From contig VSNY01000155.1 in NCBI GenBank assembly GCA_009774535.1, positions 1-9,331 of the forward strand: a stretch of 9,331 nt of DNA. The letters are read 5' to 3'. Shown here piece after piece: positions 1 to 6,439 of the stretch. The translations under genes were made by a program, and so were the position numbers. Within the stretch, counting starts at the first letter, position 1. Every line of letters starts with the position of its first letter. The notes beneath the pieces were generated by a model. The model ran no database searches and was not told the origin of the DNA. It worked only from the letters and a program-made list of their open reading frames with translations. Source of the stretch: Lachnospiraceae bacterium. GTDB taxonomy: Bacteria; Bacillota; Clostridia; Lachnospirales; Lachnospiraceae.

Positions 1-25
1 ATATTGTAAAAGCCAGGAGGAATTT

Positions 26-994
26 ATGAGAAGACATATAACCTATAGGAGAATCATATATGCGATTCTCACATCAACATTGTTTTTCAGCGCCTGTGTG
101 GGTCGCGAAAAAGAATCTAACCTGCAAACGCTGCAGAACGAGACGCAAAATGCCCAGCCGGAAAACAAAGAAGATACGGAAGAATCGGCTGCCGCTTCTA
201 AGAACGAACGCATGCAGGAAAAAAAACCGAAAGTAATAGAAACAGACTGGTCAAAGTATTTTGACGGGCTTTACGGCACCGCTGTTTTATATGACGCCGC
301 TGTCGGTCAATATCAGATTTTTAATCGTAAAGCCGCCTCAGCGCGCAGGTCCCCATGTTCTACATTTAAGATTATTTCGTCTTTAGCGGCGTTAGAAAAC
401 GGGATTTTAAATCCGCAGGATTCCATGCGTACCTGGAGCGGCGAGACATTTTGGAACAAGGACTGGAACCGGGATATTGATTTTTATGAAGCGTTTCGTG
501 TTTCCTGCGTCTGGTATTTCAGGCAGCTGACGGATGAAGTCGGACGAGAGAAGATGCAGCAAATCGTAGAGCAGCTGCGATATGGCAACTGTGATCTTTC
601 TGATTGGGAGGGACGGCTGAATACGAACAATCAAAACCGGGCGCTGACCGGGTTTTGGATTGAATCGTCGCTGGCCATTTCTCCCAAAGAACAGGTAAAA
701 GTTATGAAGCGTATTTTCGCAGACCAATCCGTATATTCTAAAAATACGCAGAATATACTAAAACAGGCCATGCGTCTTAACGTACATACAGATGAGGATA
801 CCGATCAGTATCCGATTTATGGTAAGACGGGTATGGGCGTCGCACAAGGTAAAACGATAGACGCATGGTATACCGGATTTATGGAACGGCCCCAAGGAAA
901 TGTGTATTTTTGCGTCTGGCTTGGACAAACAGACGCAAAGGAGATCTCCAGTGCCGCGGCAAGGGAAATTGCTGTCCGTATTTTAACAAGGTAA
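26..994 (+). CDS. Class D beta-lactamase / penicillin-recognition domain lipoprotein
   Basis: The 322-residue protein has the full class D set of active-site motifs: S112-T-F-K115 (nucleophile serine and the lysine that is normally carbamylated), S160-C-V162, Y186-G-N188, W211 in a FWIESSL segment, and K267-T-G269. The 48-residue gap from STFK to SxV and the 26-residue gap to YGN match OXA enzymes. The N terminus has basic residues, a hydrophobic stretch and a lipobox ending FSAC (Cys24), so a lipoprotein on the outer face of the membrane is predicted. Residues 25-73 are a charged, Q/E/N/K-rich linker. Between YGN and the conserved Trp it carries about 12 more residues than OXA-10. AGGAGG lies 5 nt before the ATG. 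The same fold is used by BlaR1/MecR1 sensor domains, but there is no BlaR-type membrane or protease region here. Hydrolysis of beta-lactams is likely but unproven. Confidence 0.88.
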   Translation: MRRHITYRRIIYAILTSTLFFSACVGREKESNLQTLQNETQNAQPENKEDTEESAAASKNERMQEKKPKVIETDWSKYFDGLYGTAVLYDAAVGQYQIFNRKAASARRSPCSTFKIISSLAALENGILNPQDSMRTWSGETFWNKDWNRDIDFYEAFRVSCVWYFRQLTDEVGREKMQQIVEQLRYGNCDLSDWEGRLNTNNQNRALTGFWIESSLAISPKEQVKVMKRIFADQSVYSKNTQNILKQAMRLNVHTDEDTDQYPIYGKTGMGVAQGKTIDAWYTGFMERPQGNVYFCVWLGQTDAKEISSAAAREIAVRILTR

Positions 995-1073
995 CTGCTT
1001 AACAGTTTTATGAATGATCTAAACGGTTAACCTGCCGCTTTTCCAAAAAGACCGCAAGGCCAGCCGGATCAGC

Positions 1074-1119
1074 GTGCAGCGGCCGGGCTTCCACATCTTT
1101 GGAAGCCCGGCCGCTGCAC
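1074..1119. terminator. Perfect 19-bp stem-loop between convergent genes
   Basis: Arms 1074-1092 and 1101-1119 are exact reverse complements, 19 bp and GC-rich, around an 8-nt loop (ACATCTTT). The hairpin begins 7 nt past the stop of the minus-strand SUKH-like gene and 80 nt past the stop of the plus-strand beta-lactamase gene, the expected place for a shared bidirectional terminator. Neither side has an immediate U-tract, so it may act as a 3'-end stabiliser or rely on another factor. A weaker 10-bp imperfect inverted repeat (999-1008 with 1021-1030) lies just after the plus-strand stop. Confidence 0.6.
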
Positions 1120-1125
1120 CTGTAA

Positions 1126-1782
1126 CTATGCTTCGCCAATTCCATCTAAAATCCGAATCAGCTTTTGATAGGCTTTCTCACTCGCCGCGCCATAAATCAT
1201 TTCCAAATCCCCGCAATCCATTACCGCAACCATATGATCATACGAATTGCTGTAAAAACGCAGTTCCATGTCAAGCCAGCCGTGAAGCTTATAAGGTCTT
1301 TTTTCCAAATAAGACTGAATCACCTTAAGTTCTTCTTCCGTCAGCCAGTACACAAAATCATCCGGATGGTATTCAAACGCAAAAACCGCCTCATAAGACA
1401 ACGCTGCCTGCAAAAACTCGCTGACCGATCCGGCACATAAGGTCCAGTTCTTATCGTCCATGGATACATAGACTGGCGGATCTGCCTGTCCAAGATCTTC
1501 CTTTCTGATGCCAGCCGTACATACGCCCTGGTTTTCCTCGAGTACGACCAGATATCCGCATTTTTCCAGCCAGTCTTTGTCACGATAGTCCTGCGGGCTG
1601 ATCCAATAATCCTGCACCTGATGCAGCGCCTGCGTATTTGCCGCCGTGCGCCAGAATGTTTCCAGTGTTTCCGGCAATGTACCGCACAGGTTTTTGACAA
1701 AGTCTATGTCCGCTTCATGATATCCGCAAAGTTCTTCATCCGTAACAGCATACAGCTGTTTTATCATCTCTGGTAATCCCAT
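1126..1782 (-). CDS. SMI1/KNR4 (SUKH)-like protein
   Basis: A 218-residue soluble protein with no signal peptide or membrane segment. Its layout resembles the SUKH superfamily: an LPE motif at 36-38 followed by an aromatic helix (TFW), a central strand block LVVLEENQG at 78-86, DPPVYV at 101-106 with a Trp shortly after, and a SVSEFL helix at 119-124. Many SUKH proteins are immunity proteins against polymorphic or contact-dependent toxins, and others are housekeeping proteins of unknown role. No toxin gene is visible beside it, so immunity is only a possibility. GGGAG lies about 7 nt before the ATG and overlaps the end of the 15-nt gap from the upstream YihY gene, indicating an operon. The family call rests on motif pattern only and could be wrong. 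Confidence 0.6.
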   Translation of the reverse strand: MGLPEMIKQLYAVTDEELCGYHEADIDFVKNLCGTLPETLETFWRTAANTQALHQVQDYWISPQDYRDKDWLEKCGYLVVLEENQGVCTAGIRKEDLGQADPPVYVSMDDKNWTLCAGSVSEFLQAALSYEAVFAFEYHPDDFVYWLTEEELKVIQSYLEKRPYKLHGWLDMELRFYSNSYDHMVAVMDCGDLEMIYGAASEKAYQKLIRILDGIGEA

Positions 1783-1797
1783 ACTTCTTCTCCCGTC

Positions 1798-2661
1798 TTA
1801 TGTATGGCGCTTTCTGCACATTCCTGCCCAGCGCGCCTCGATTTCTTTGTAGTAAAATGCATTTATTTCTGCGCAGAACAGCAGGATATACATGCAAAAA
1901 TAAATCCAGAACATCATCAGCACAATCGTTGTAAGTGATCCGTACATCGAAAACCCGTTAAAGTATCCAACATAAACCGATACCCCGACCGAAAATAAAT
2001 ACCACACCACGGTACATAGTACTGCTCCCGGCAGCTGGTTATGAAAATTTACTTTATGTCCTACAACAGCTTTGCGGTCCGGCAGTGAAAAAAATGCCGT
2101 CATCACGATCAGGATCATAATCGGCGTGATAATCAAAATTCTAAAATCCAGTATTTTAGATACTACACCGCCAATCATCGGAAGATAATAGATCAGCAGT
2201 TCTTCCAAAGAACGTCCGAAAATAATCAGCACCAGAAACGTTACAATCCCAACCAGAAAGCTAAAGGTATAGATCACAGCCTTAATACGAAGGATCAGCC
2301 AGCTTCGCTTTTCCTGCACCCCGTTTACTTCATCCAGACCATCCGAAAGGTAATGCAGCCCTTTGGAGGCTGACCAGATGGCAATCACCGCCGTTGTGGA
2401 TAAAATCCCTGGAGATTTGGAAAATACTTCATCCAGGATCGTAATGATCATCGGTTCCAGATAATCCGGAAGATACTGGTGGACCCACTGCAGCACCATT
2501 GCTTCTGATATTGGCGTATACTGGATCAAAGTAATAAAAAACATAATCAGCGGCACAAGCGACATCATAATAAAAAAGGCTGTCTGCGCCGCATAAGCGC
2601 CGATCTTATCTTTTTTGCACTTATCCAGTAAGCGCAGTCCATCTAAAACTATCCGCTTCAT
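1798..2661 (-). CDS. yihY: YihY/BrkB-family integral membrane protein
   Basis: A 287-residue multi-pass membrane protein with about six hydrophobic segments (roughly 27-47, 87-105, 126-148, 172-192, 213-233, 241-263). Family hallmarks are present: an IWSASKGLHYLSDGLDEV-type segment at 95-112, YGSL at 240-243 and a C-terminal AEINAFYY at 264-271. Length is typical. The family was once called ribonuclease BN in error; its real function is unresolved, with envelope or transport roles proposed. The ATG has a modest AGGA site about 5 nt upstream. A much stronger AAGGAGG at 2695-2701 has no start codon at a usable distance. It lies 103 bp downstream of the SpoIID/LytB gene with no clear terminator between, and 15 nt upstream of the SUKH-like gene, so all three may share a transcript. 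Confidence 0.88.
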   Translation of the reverse strand: MKRIVLDGLRLLDKCKKDKIGAYAAQTAFFIMMSLVPLIMFFITLIQYTPISEAMVLQWVHQYLPDYLEPMIITILDEVFSKSPGILSTTAVIAIWSASKGLHYLSDGLDEVNGVQEKRSWLILRIKAVIYTFSFLVGIVTFLVLIIFGRSLEELLIYYLPMIGGVVSKILDFRILIITPIMILIVMTAFFSLPDRKAVVGHKVNFHNQLPGAVLCTVVWYLFSVGVSVYVGYFNGFSMYGSLTTIVLMMFWIYFCMYILLFCAEINAFYYKEIEARWAGMCRKRHT

Positions 2662-2764
2662 ATCATTCCTGTTCCGGATGCAGATTTCTCCGGACCTCCT
2701 TCCATTCCTTTCTGTTCCTTCCTGTATAGCTTTAAACCGTATCTTTTGTATCTTTTAAGAACGA

Positions 2765-4930
2765 TCAGGACTTTTCCGCAGTCTTTTTCACCTTTACGCC
2801 GTCATAAAAGAAGGCCAGTATTTCTTTATAACTCCATCCTTCTTTTGCCATTCCGGCTGCTCCGTACTGGCTCATGCCCATTCCATGTCCGTTGCCGCCG
2901 CCGGACAGCAGGTAACGCTTGCTTTTTTTGTCAAATGCAATCGAAAAATAGGCGCTTGGCAAAAATCCCGGCCCTGTATTCGCAGAGCCGTCCGCGTAAG
3001 CGATCTGTTCCATGGCGCAGCCGACGATCGCACGGATATTGTATTCTGATTTTATCTCTACTTTACCAAACTCAAACTGAATGGTCAATACTAAAATCGC
3101 TCCGCTTTTGCCCCGTTTTGAAACATACATTTTTTTGACGCCGCCAAATCCTTTCAGGGAAGACACTTTCTTTGATTTCTTCCTGGCTGTAGAGAAAAAT
3201 GTAAAATGATCCGGATTCACCTTCTGGCGTTCCTTGATCTTTTCTTTAAGTTCTTTCACAGCGGCGCTTAACTCCACTTTCGCATTCCACCTGAAATAAC
3301 GGCTGTGACTGTCATACGAAGGCGCCTTGCGGTCACTGATATATGCCTGAAAATCCTTTTCCTCAGACAGATCCGGAGTGTTTTTCCCGGCCTTTTGCGA
3401 CGGGTTCATGGATTTGATCTTAAGATAAGGATAAGCCGCTTCCTCCTGCCCCCAGATCTCCATACTGGACGTATAACCGAAGGATGAGGAAAAATAATAC
3501 GCGTTTACAATCTCATCTCCTGCATACATGACCTCACCTGCAGTCGCTTCTACCGCTTCAATATCCGCATCTGCAACTTCGGATTTATTATAAACCTGAT
3601 AGTTCGTGCTGTCATCAATCTGCGCATGGTACTGGCTGTAATCGTCTGCCGCCATCTGCCTGTATACATAACTCCTGGCACAAACTGCCTGCGCCTTTAA
3701 CGCTTCTGCCCCGAACGAAGCCGGCATTTCACTGGCGACGACGGAATACAGGTATTTTTCGATCTTTACATGATTTACCAGATAGTATCCTTCGGTATCC
3801 CGGTAAACCGTCAGGCTTCCATAGTAGCCTTTGGAAATCCTGTCCCCGTGAGAATCGGTCAGGTACAGCTTTCCATTCTCCCCTGATGATGCGATCTGCG
3901 CGCTGCTTCCTTTGCCAAGCTTTAACTTCTTAACGGAGAGCGTTTCTGATGGCTGATAAGTGGTTTTTTTCTTCTTTTTTTTCACCGTCTGCTGTACGCT
4001 CCACTTGCTGTCGCTTGTAAGAAAGATCTGGTCATAGTGAATCTTTCCCTGGTTTAGCAAAAGGACTTTGACATCTTCCGAAAGCGTCTGCGCGGTCTGT
4101 GTATTTGGTTCTTTCTGCTCCGTAAAATTGTCTGGCGCCTTGATTTCCTTTATTTTGGTGATTGCTCCGCCTTTGATGCACAGCATGCAGGATGCGCCAA
4201 AACCGGCACGTTTTAGTTCCTCCATGCCCTGCTCGTCTTTGCATGGGATTTGATATGTTTTTTTTAGAAAGGTTGCCTGCACGCTGCGATCTGCTATAGA
4301 TTCCACCTGCGCCTGCCGCAAAGCAATTGTTTTTTCGGATTCTGCTTTTACACCTATGATCTGATCGCCTGTTACATAGACCCCATATGTATAAAACTCC
4401 TTAAGTTCAGGTACATTCCCATCTGCCTGCAGCGTTTGTTCCTGCGTCTGACAGTTCTTTCCTTTCCTCGACAGCACTAAGATCGTTTCTTTTTGTACGA
4501 CGTCTTCCAGATCCAGATAATCCAGCATCTGTTCATAGCATTCCATAACCTCCTGCCGTGTAAGACGTTCTGTGCCGCCAGACGCCGGAATCATCCCTGC
4601 AAGTCCGACATTATGGATCAGCGCTTTCATTTCTGCCTGTGTAACATAAGCATCCGCTTCCTTTTTCCAGCCATCCGGCAGGATCTCTTCGGACAGAAAC
4701 GACATGCACGAAGCAAGTTCCCCCTTTGTAACATACAAAAAATCAGTTCCGCCTTTTTTCGGACGCAGCAAAAACAGCAGCAGTCCGGCCAGACAGGCAG
4801 ACGCGACGGCAGCGCCTGCCAGCCGGACCGCTTTCTGCCTGGAACTTCTGCGCACAGAACCGTTCCGTCCGGATCTTGCCTGCCGTTTTCTTTTTTTTCC
4901 ATATTTCTTTAATTTTTCTGCTCTGTCCAT
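2765..4930 (-). CDS. SpoIID/LytB-domain membrane-anchored protein (putative lytic transglycosylase)
   Basis: Numbered from a TTG codon at 4933 (722 residues); the ATG at 4930 gives 721 and is preferred. GGAG at 4940-4943 lies 9 nt from the ATG and 6 nt from the TTG, so the choice is not settled. A very basic N terminus of about 35 residues is followed by one membrane segment (about 37-56), placing the rest outside the membrane. The SpoIID region holds YLYSVVASEMPASFG with the expected catalytic glutamate E402, then an ALKAQAVCARSY helix (411-422), and the terminal GHGMGMSQYG motif (682-691). SpoIID cleaves glycan strands during spore engulfment. This protein is about twice as long as classical SpoIID, with roughly 330 N-terminal residues of unrecognised sequence and a six-lysine run near 318-323, so it may be a paralogue rather than the sporulation enzyme. 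Confidence 0.85.
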   Translation of the reverse strand: MDRAEKLKKYGKKRKRQARSGRNGSVRRSSRQKAVRLAGAAVASACLAGLLLFLLRPKKGGTDFLYVTKGELASCMSFLSEEILPDGWKKEADAYVTQAEMKALIHNVGLAGMIPASGGTERLTRQEVMECYEQMLDYLDLEDVVQKETILVLSRKGKNCQTQEQTLQADGNVPELKEFYTYGVYVTGDQIIGVKAESEKTIALRQAQVESIADRSVQATFLKKTYQIPCKDEQGMEELKRAGFGASCMLCIKGGAITKIKEIKAPDNFTEQKEPNTQTAQTLSEDVKVLLLNQGKIHYDQIFLTSDSKWSVQQTVKKKKKKTTYQPSETLSVKKLKLGKGSSAQIASSGENGKLYLTDSHGDRISKGYYGSLTVYRDTEGYYLVNHVKIEKYLYSVVASEMPASFGAEALKAQAVCARSYVYRQMAADDYSQYHAQIDDSTNYQVYNKSEVADADIEAVEATAGEVMYAGDEIVNAYYFSSSFGYTSSMEIWGQEEAAYPYLKIKSMNPSQKAGKNTPDLSEEKDFQAYISDRKAPSYDSHSRYFRWNAKVELSAAVKELKEKIKERQKVNPDHFTFFSTARKKSKKVSSLKGFGGVKKMYVSKRGKSGAILVLTIQFEFGKVEIKSEYNIRAIVGCAMEQIAYADGSANTGPGFLPSAYFSIAFDKKSKRYLLSGGGNGHGMGMSQYGAAGMAKEGWSYKEILAFFYDGVKVKKTAEKS

Positions 4931-4967
4931 CAATCATTGCTCCGGATTCTTATTTTAATTTTTGAAT

Positions 4968-5022
4968 AAAAAATATGATCTTGTCTCAGGTTTTCCAGCG
5001 CTTTTGCATGCCAAAGATCATA
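4968..5022 (-). terminator. Probable intrinsic terminator after the HAD gene
   Basis: Read on the minus strand, a 9-bp perfect stem (5022-5014 with 4982-4974, TATGATCTT / AAGATCATA) is followed immediately by six U residues (4973-4968). It lies about 120 nt past the HAD stop and about 40 nt before the SpoIID/LytB start. The loop is long (31 nt) and the stem is AT-rich, so it may be weak. Because it sits in the leader position of the next gene, attenuation of that gene is an alternative. Confidence 0.5.
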
Positions 5023-5142
5023 ATTCCAAACAAATATCTTACCCATACGCTATATATATACGCCAGCTTCTGCAGTTATGCATGCAAAGTAAAATCTTTT
5101 TATAAATCCCTTTGTTAAAACCTCATTGGCATAAAAGCCGCA

Positions 5143-5880
5143 TCATATTTTTTGGTGGATAAACTGTTTTTGTATCAGGCTGTATAATTCAGACTCACTT
5201 CTCACAGTATAATCCGGTTGGATCTCGCCAGATACGAACGGCCCTCTCCGGTGGAACCAGATCGCTGACATGCCCGCGTTTTTTGCACCGATCATATCAT
5301 TTTCAAAAGAATCCCCAATAAAATATGCCTGCGCCGGAGCAATTCCCAGCTTATGCAGGGCACGGGCAAAAATCTCCGGAGCCGGCTTAGGAACGCCTAC
5401 TTCCCCGGATACAAAGATTTGTTCTTTTGGAATATACCGTTCCAGTTTCAGGATCTGTATTTTATTCCTTTGATGCGCAGAAAGACCATTGGTAATAATG
5501 CCAAGTACGTACTGGCTGCGGCAAAGTTCCAGCAGCTGCCGGATCGTTTCCGACAGTGTAATCTGCCGCTGGTATTTTTCATACGCTTTTTGAAATTCCA
5601 TTGCTTTTTGCTCTGAAATTTTCTCTCCAAAATCTGCCAGCGGCTGTCTGATCCGGTAAATAAACATTTCTTCTTCCGAAATCTTTTTGGTCTGCGCGAC
5701 AGCAAAAATCTCATCGCTGTATTTACGGCTTGCAAGAAACAATCGTTCCATCCAGTCTGTATCCCTGGACTTTCCGCTTTCTTCGTCTGCCTTTAAAAAT
5801 ACTTCCTGATACGCTTGGTAAAATGGCTGCGCCAGATCATATAAAGTATCATCAATATCAAATAAAAGTGCTTTTGTCAT
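5143..5880 (-). CDS. HAD-superfamily hydrolase, YjjG/YfnB-like phosphatase
   Basis: The 245-residue cytoplasmic protein carries all HAD motifs: motif I FDIDDTLYD with nucleophile D8 and acid/base D10, motif II IITNG with T130, motif III K165 in VGVPKPAPEIF, and motif IV GDSFENDMIGAKNAGM with D190 and D195. The alpha-helical cap between motifs I and II marks subfamily I, and similarity is closest to the YjjG/YfnB pyrimidine-nucleotidase group, though the true substrate cannot be read from sequence. The reading frame stays open upstream to 6036, but the ATG at 5880 is chosen because motif I then falls at the usual distance from the N terminus and the upstream part runs through a terminator-like hairpin. 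An AAAGGGA site lies about 11 nt before this ATG. A response-regulator-like repeat array lies about 190 bp upstream. Confidence 0.85.
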   Translation of the reverse strand: MTKALLFDIDDTLYDLAQPFYQAYQEVFLKADEESGKSRDTDWMERLFLASRKYSDEIFAVAQTKKISEEEMFIYRIRQPLADFGEKISEQKAMEFQKAYEKYQRQITLSETIRQLLELCRSQYVLGIITNGLSAHQRNKIQILKLERYIPKEQIFVSGEVGVPKPAPEIFARALHKLGIAPAQAYFIGDSFENDMIGAKNAGMSAIWFHRRGPFVSGEIQPDYTVRSESELYSLIQKQFIHQKI

Positions 5881-5908
5881 CTGTATAAATTCCCTTTCTT
5901 TACTCAAT

Positions 5909-5941
5909 AAAAGAAGCTGCAGAACATGCAGCTTCTTTTTT
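5909..5941. terminator. Terminator-like hairpin in the HAD gene leader
   Basis: A 13-bp perfect stem (5909-5921 with 5927-5939) encloses a 5-nt loop (GAACA on the plus strand). A run of six T residues follows on the plus strand (5936-5941), and on the minus strand the right arm ends CTTCTTTT, so it could terminate either way. It sits only 28 nt upstream of the HAD start. No full promoter fits between it and the gene, so HAD transcripts must pass through it. This suggests either an attenuator or the end of a short upstream RNA with readthrough. Confidence 0.7.
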
Positions 5942-6064
5942 ACTTTATCTGACCGGTCCGAAACGGCTCCGTACTTTTCAAATTTAATCTGTCTGTATCT
6001 TTTTAACTTCTTTTGTATCTTTAAATCCCATACCATGAAACCTCTTCCGTATCTTCATAAGCCT

Positions 6065-6118
6065 GTTACATGAATTCCCTTACATTTATCATGAACGTAT
6101 TATGAATCTATAGTGAAC
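6065..6118 (-). promoter_or_regulatory. Phased 11-bp direct repeats, PhoB/PhoP-type binding array
   Basis: On the minus strand three abutting 11-mers, GTTCACTATAG, ATTCATAATAC and GTTCATGATAA (6118-6086), share RTTCAY-N-ATA. A fourth related unit, ATTCATGTAAC, begins 21 nt after the third starts (6075-6065), close to two repeat lengths. Direct repeats at one helical turn are the hallmark of OmpR/PhoB-family regulators, and the GTTCAC-N5 form resembles described Pho boxes. The first downstream gene on this strand is the HAD phosphatase. The regulator identity is inference. Confidence 0.45.
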
Positions 6119-6267
6119 CTGTTTCACGAAAACATCTGCATGTCACGGAATGAATGATCCGGACCATCTTCTGTCTGCATTTATGAAAATCTGTCTTTTG
6201 TATTCTGCATTCTTTTGTGTCTTATCCAAAATGGATCTTCTGTTTCTGCCTGCTTTTGTATGAAATC

Positions 6268-6281
6268 GGTTAACGTTAACT
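6268..6281. promoter_or_regulatory. LacI-family/cre-like palindrome
   Basis: A 12-bp perfect palindrome, GTTAACGTTAAC (6269-6280), has the central CpG typical of LacI/CcpA-family operators. Within a 14-bp frame it fits the cre consensus TGWNANCGNTNWCA except at the two end positions. It is about 390 bp from the HAD start and downstream of the 6S RNA, so its target is unclear and it may be chance. Confidence 0.2.
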
Positions 6282-6439
6282 TTATCTTTAGCTACGGACC
6301 TTACTTGCCTGTCCATATCTTTTGCAATTCTAAGTCTTCTGTAAGCTGAAAGAATCTTTTGTTCCCATGCTTTCTTTTGTAAATCTAAATTTATAAAATC
6401 TTCTTTAGTAAATTTCTTTTCGCAAATCCTCTTTTGTAA

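Larger units (their letters stand above)
5942..6439. other. Gene-poor stretch between HAD leader and 6S RNA
   Basis: About 500 bases with no recognisable gene. It holds the phased TTCA repeats (6065-6118), a LacI-type palindrome (6268-6281) and seven exact copies of ACAAAAG on the minus strand (ending at 6010, 6195, 6212, 6253, 6356, 6374 and 6431 on plus coordinates). The minus strand is strikingly purine-rich. A minus-strand reading frame (6143 to about 6448) stays open across much of it, but its product, rich in Lys, Arg and Gln, resembles nothing I know and its start lies inside the 6S RNA closing region. Confidence 0.5.

Noticed and set aside
1798..2661. YihY-type protein as ribonuclease BN
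   Set aside because: That assignment was an error in the literature for this family; the sequence is a multi-pass membrane protein without nuclease motifs.
2746..3138. Plus-strand reading frame of 130 codons
   Set aside because: It is antisense to the SpoIID/LytB gene, with low-complexity Arg/Ser/Leu content and no ribosome binding site.
5011..5100. Promoter for the SpoIID/LytB gene in the TATATATA-rich spacer
   Set aside because: No -35 and -10 pair at 16-18 nt spacing could be found; the nearest pair, TTGCAT and TATATA, is 21 nt apart.
5881..6036. N-terminal extension of the HAD protein by 52 residues
   Set aside because: The extension crosses a 13-bp terminator-like hairpin, is Lys/Leu-biased, and would push HAD motif I far from its usual N-terminal position.
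5986..6058. 24-codon minus-strand frame in the HAD leader, as a small peptide gene
   Set aside because: Only a weak, badly spaced CAGG precedes the ATG, and nothing supports its translation.
6109..6123. GTGAA-N5-TTCAC inverted repeat as a LexA/DinR box
   Set aside because: It does not fit the Gram-positive CGAAC-N4-GTTCG consensus and is better explained as overlap with the phased TTCA repeats.
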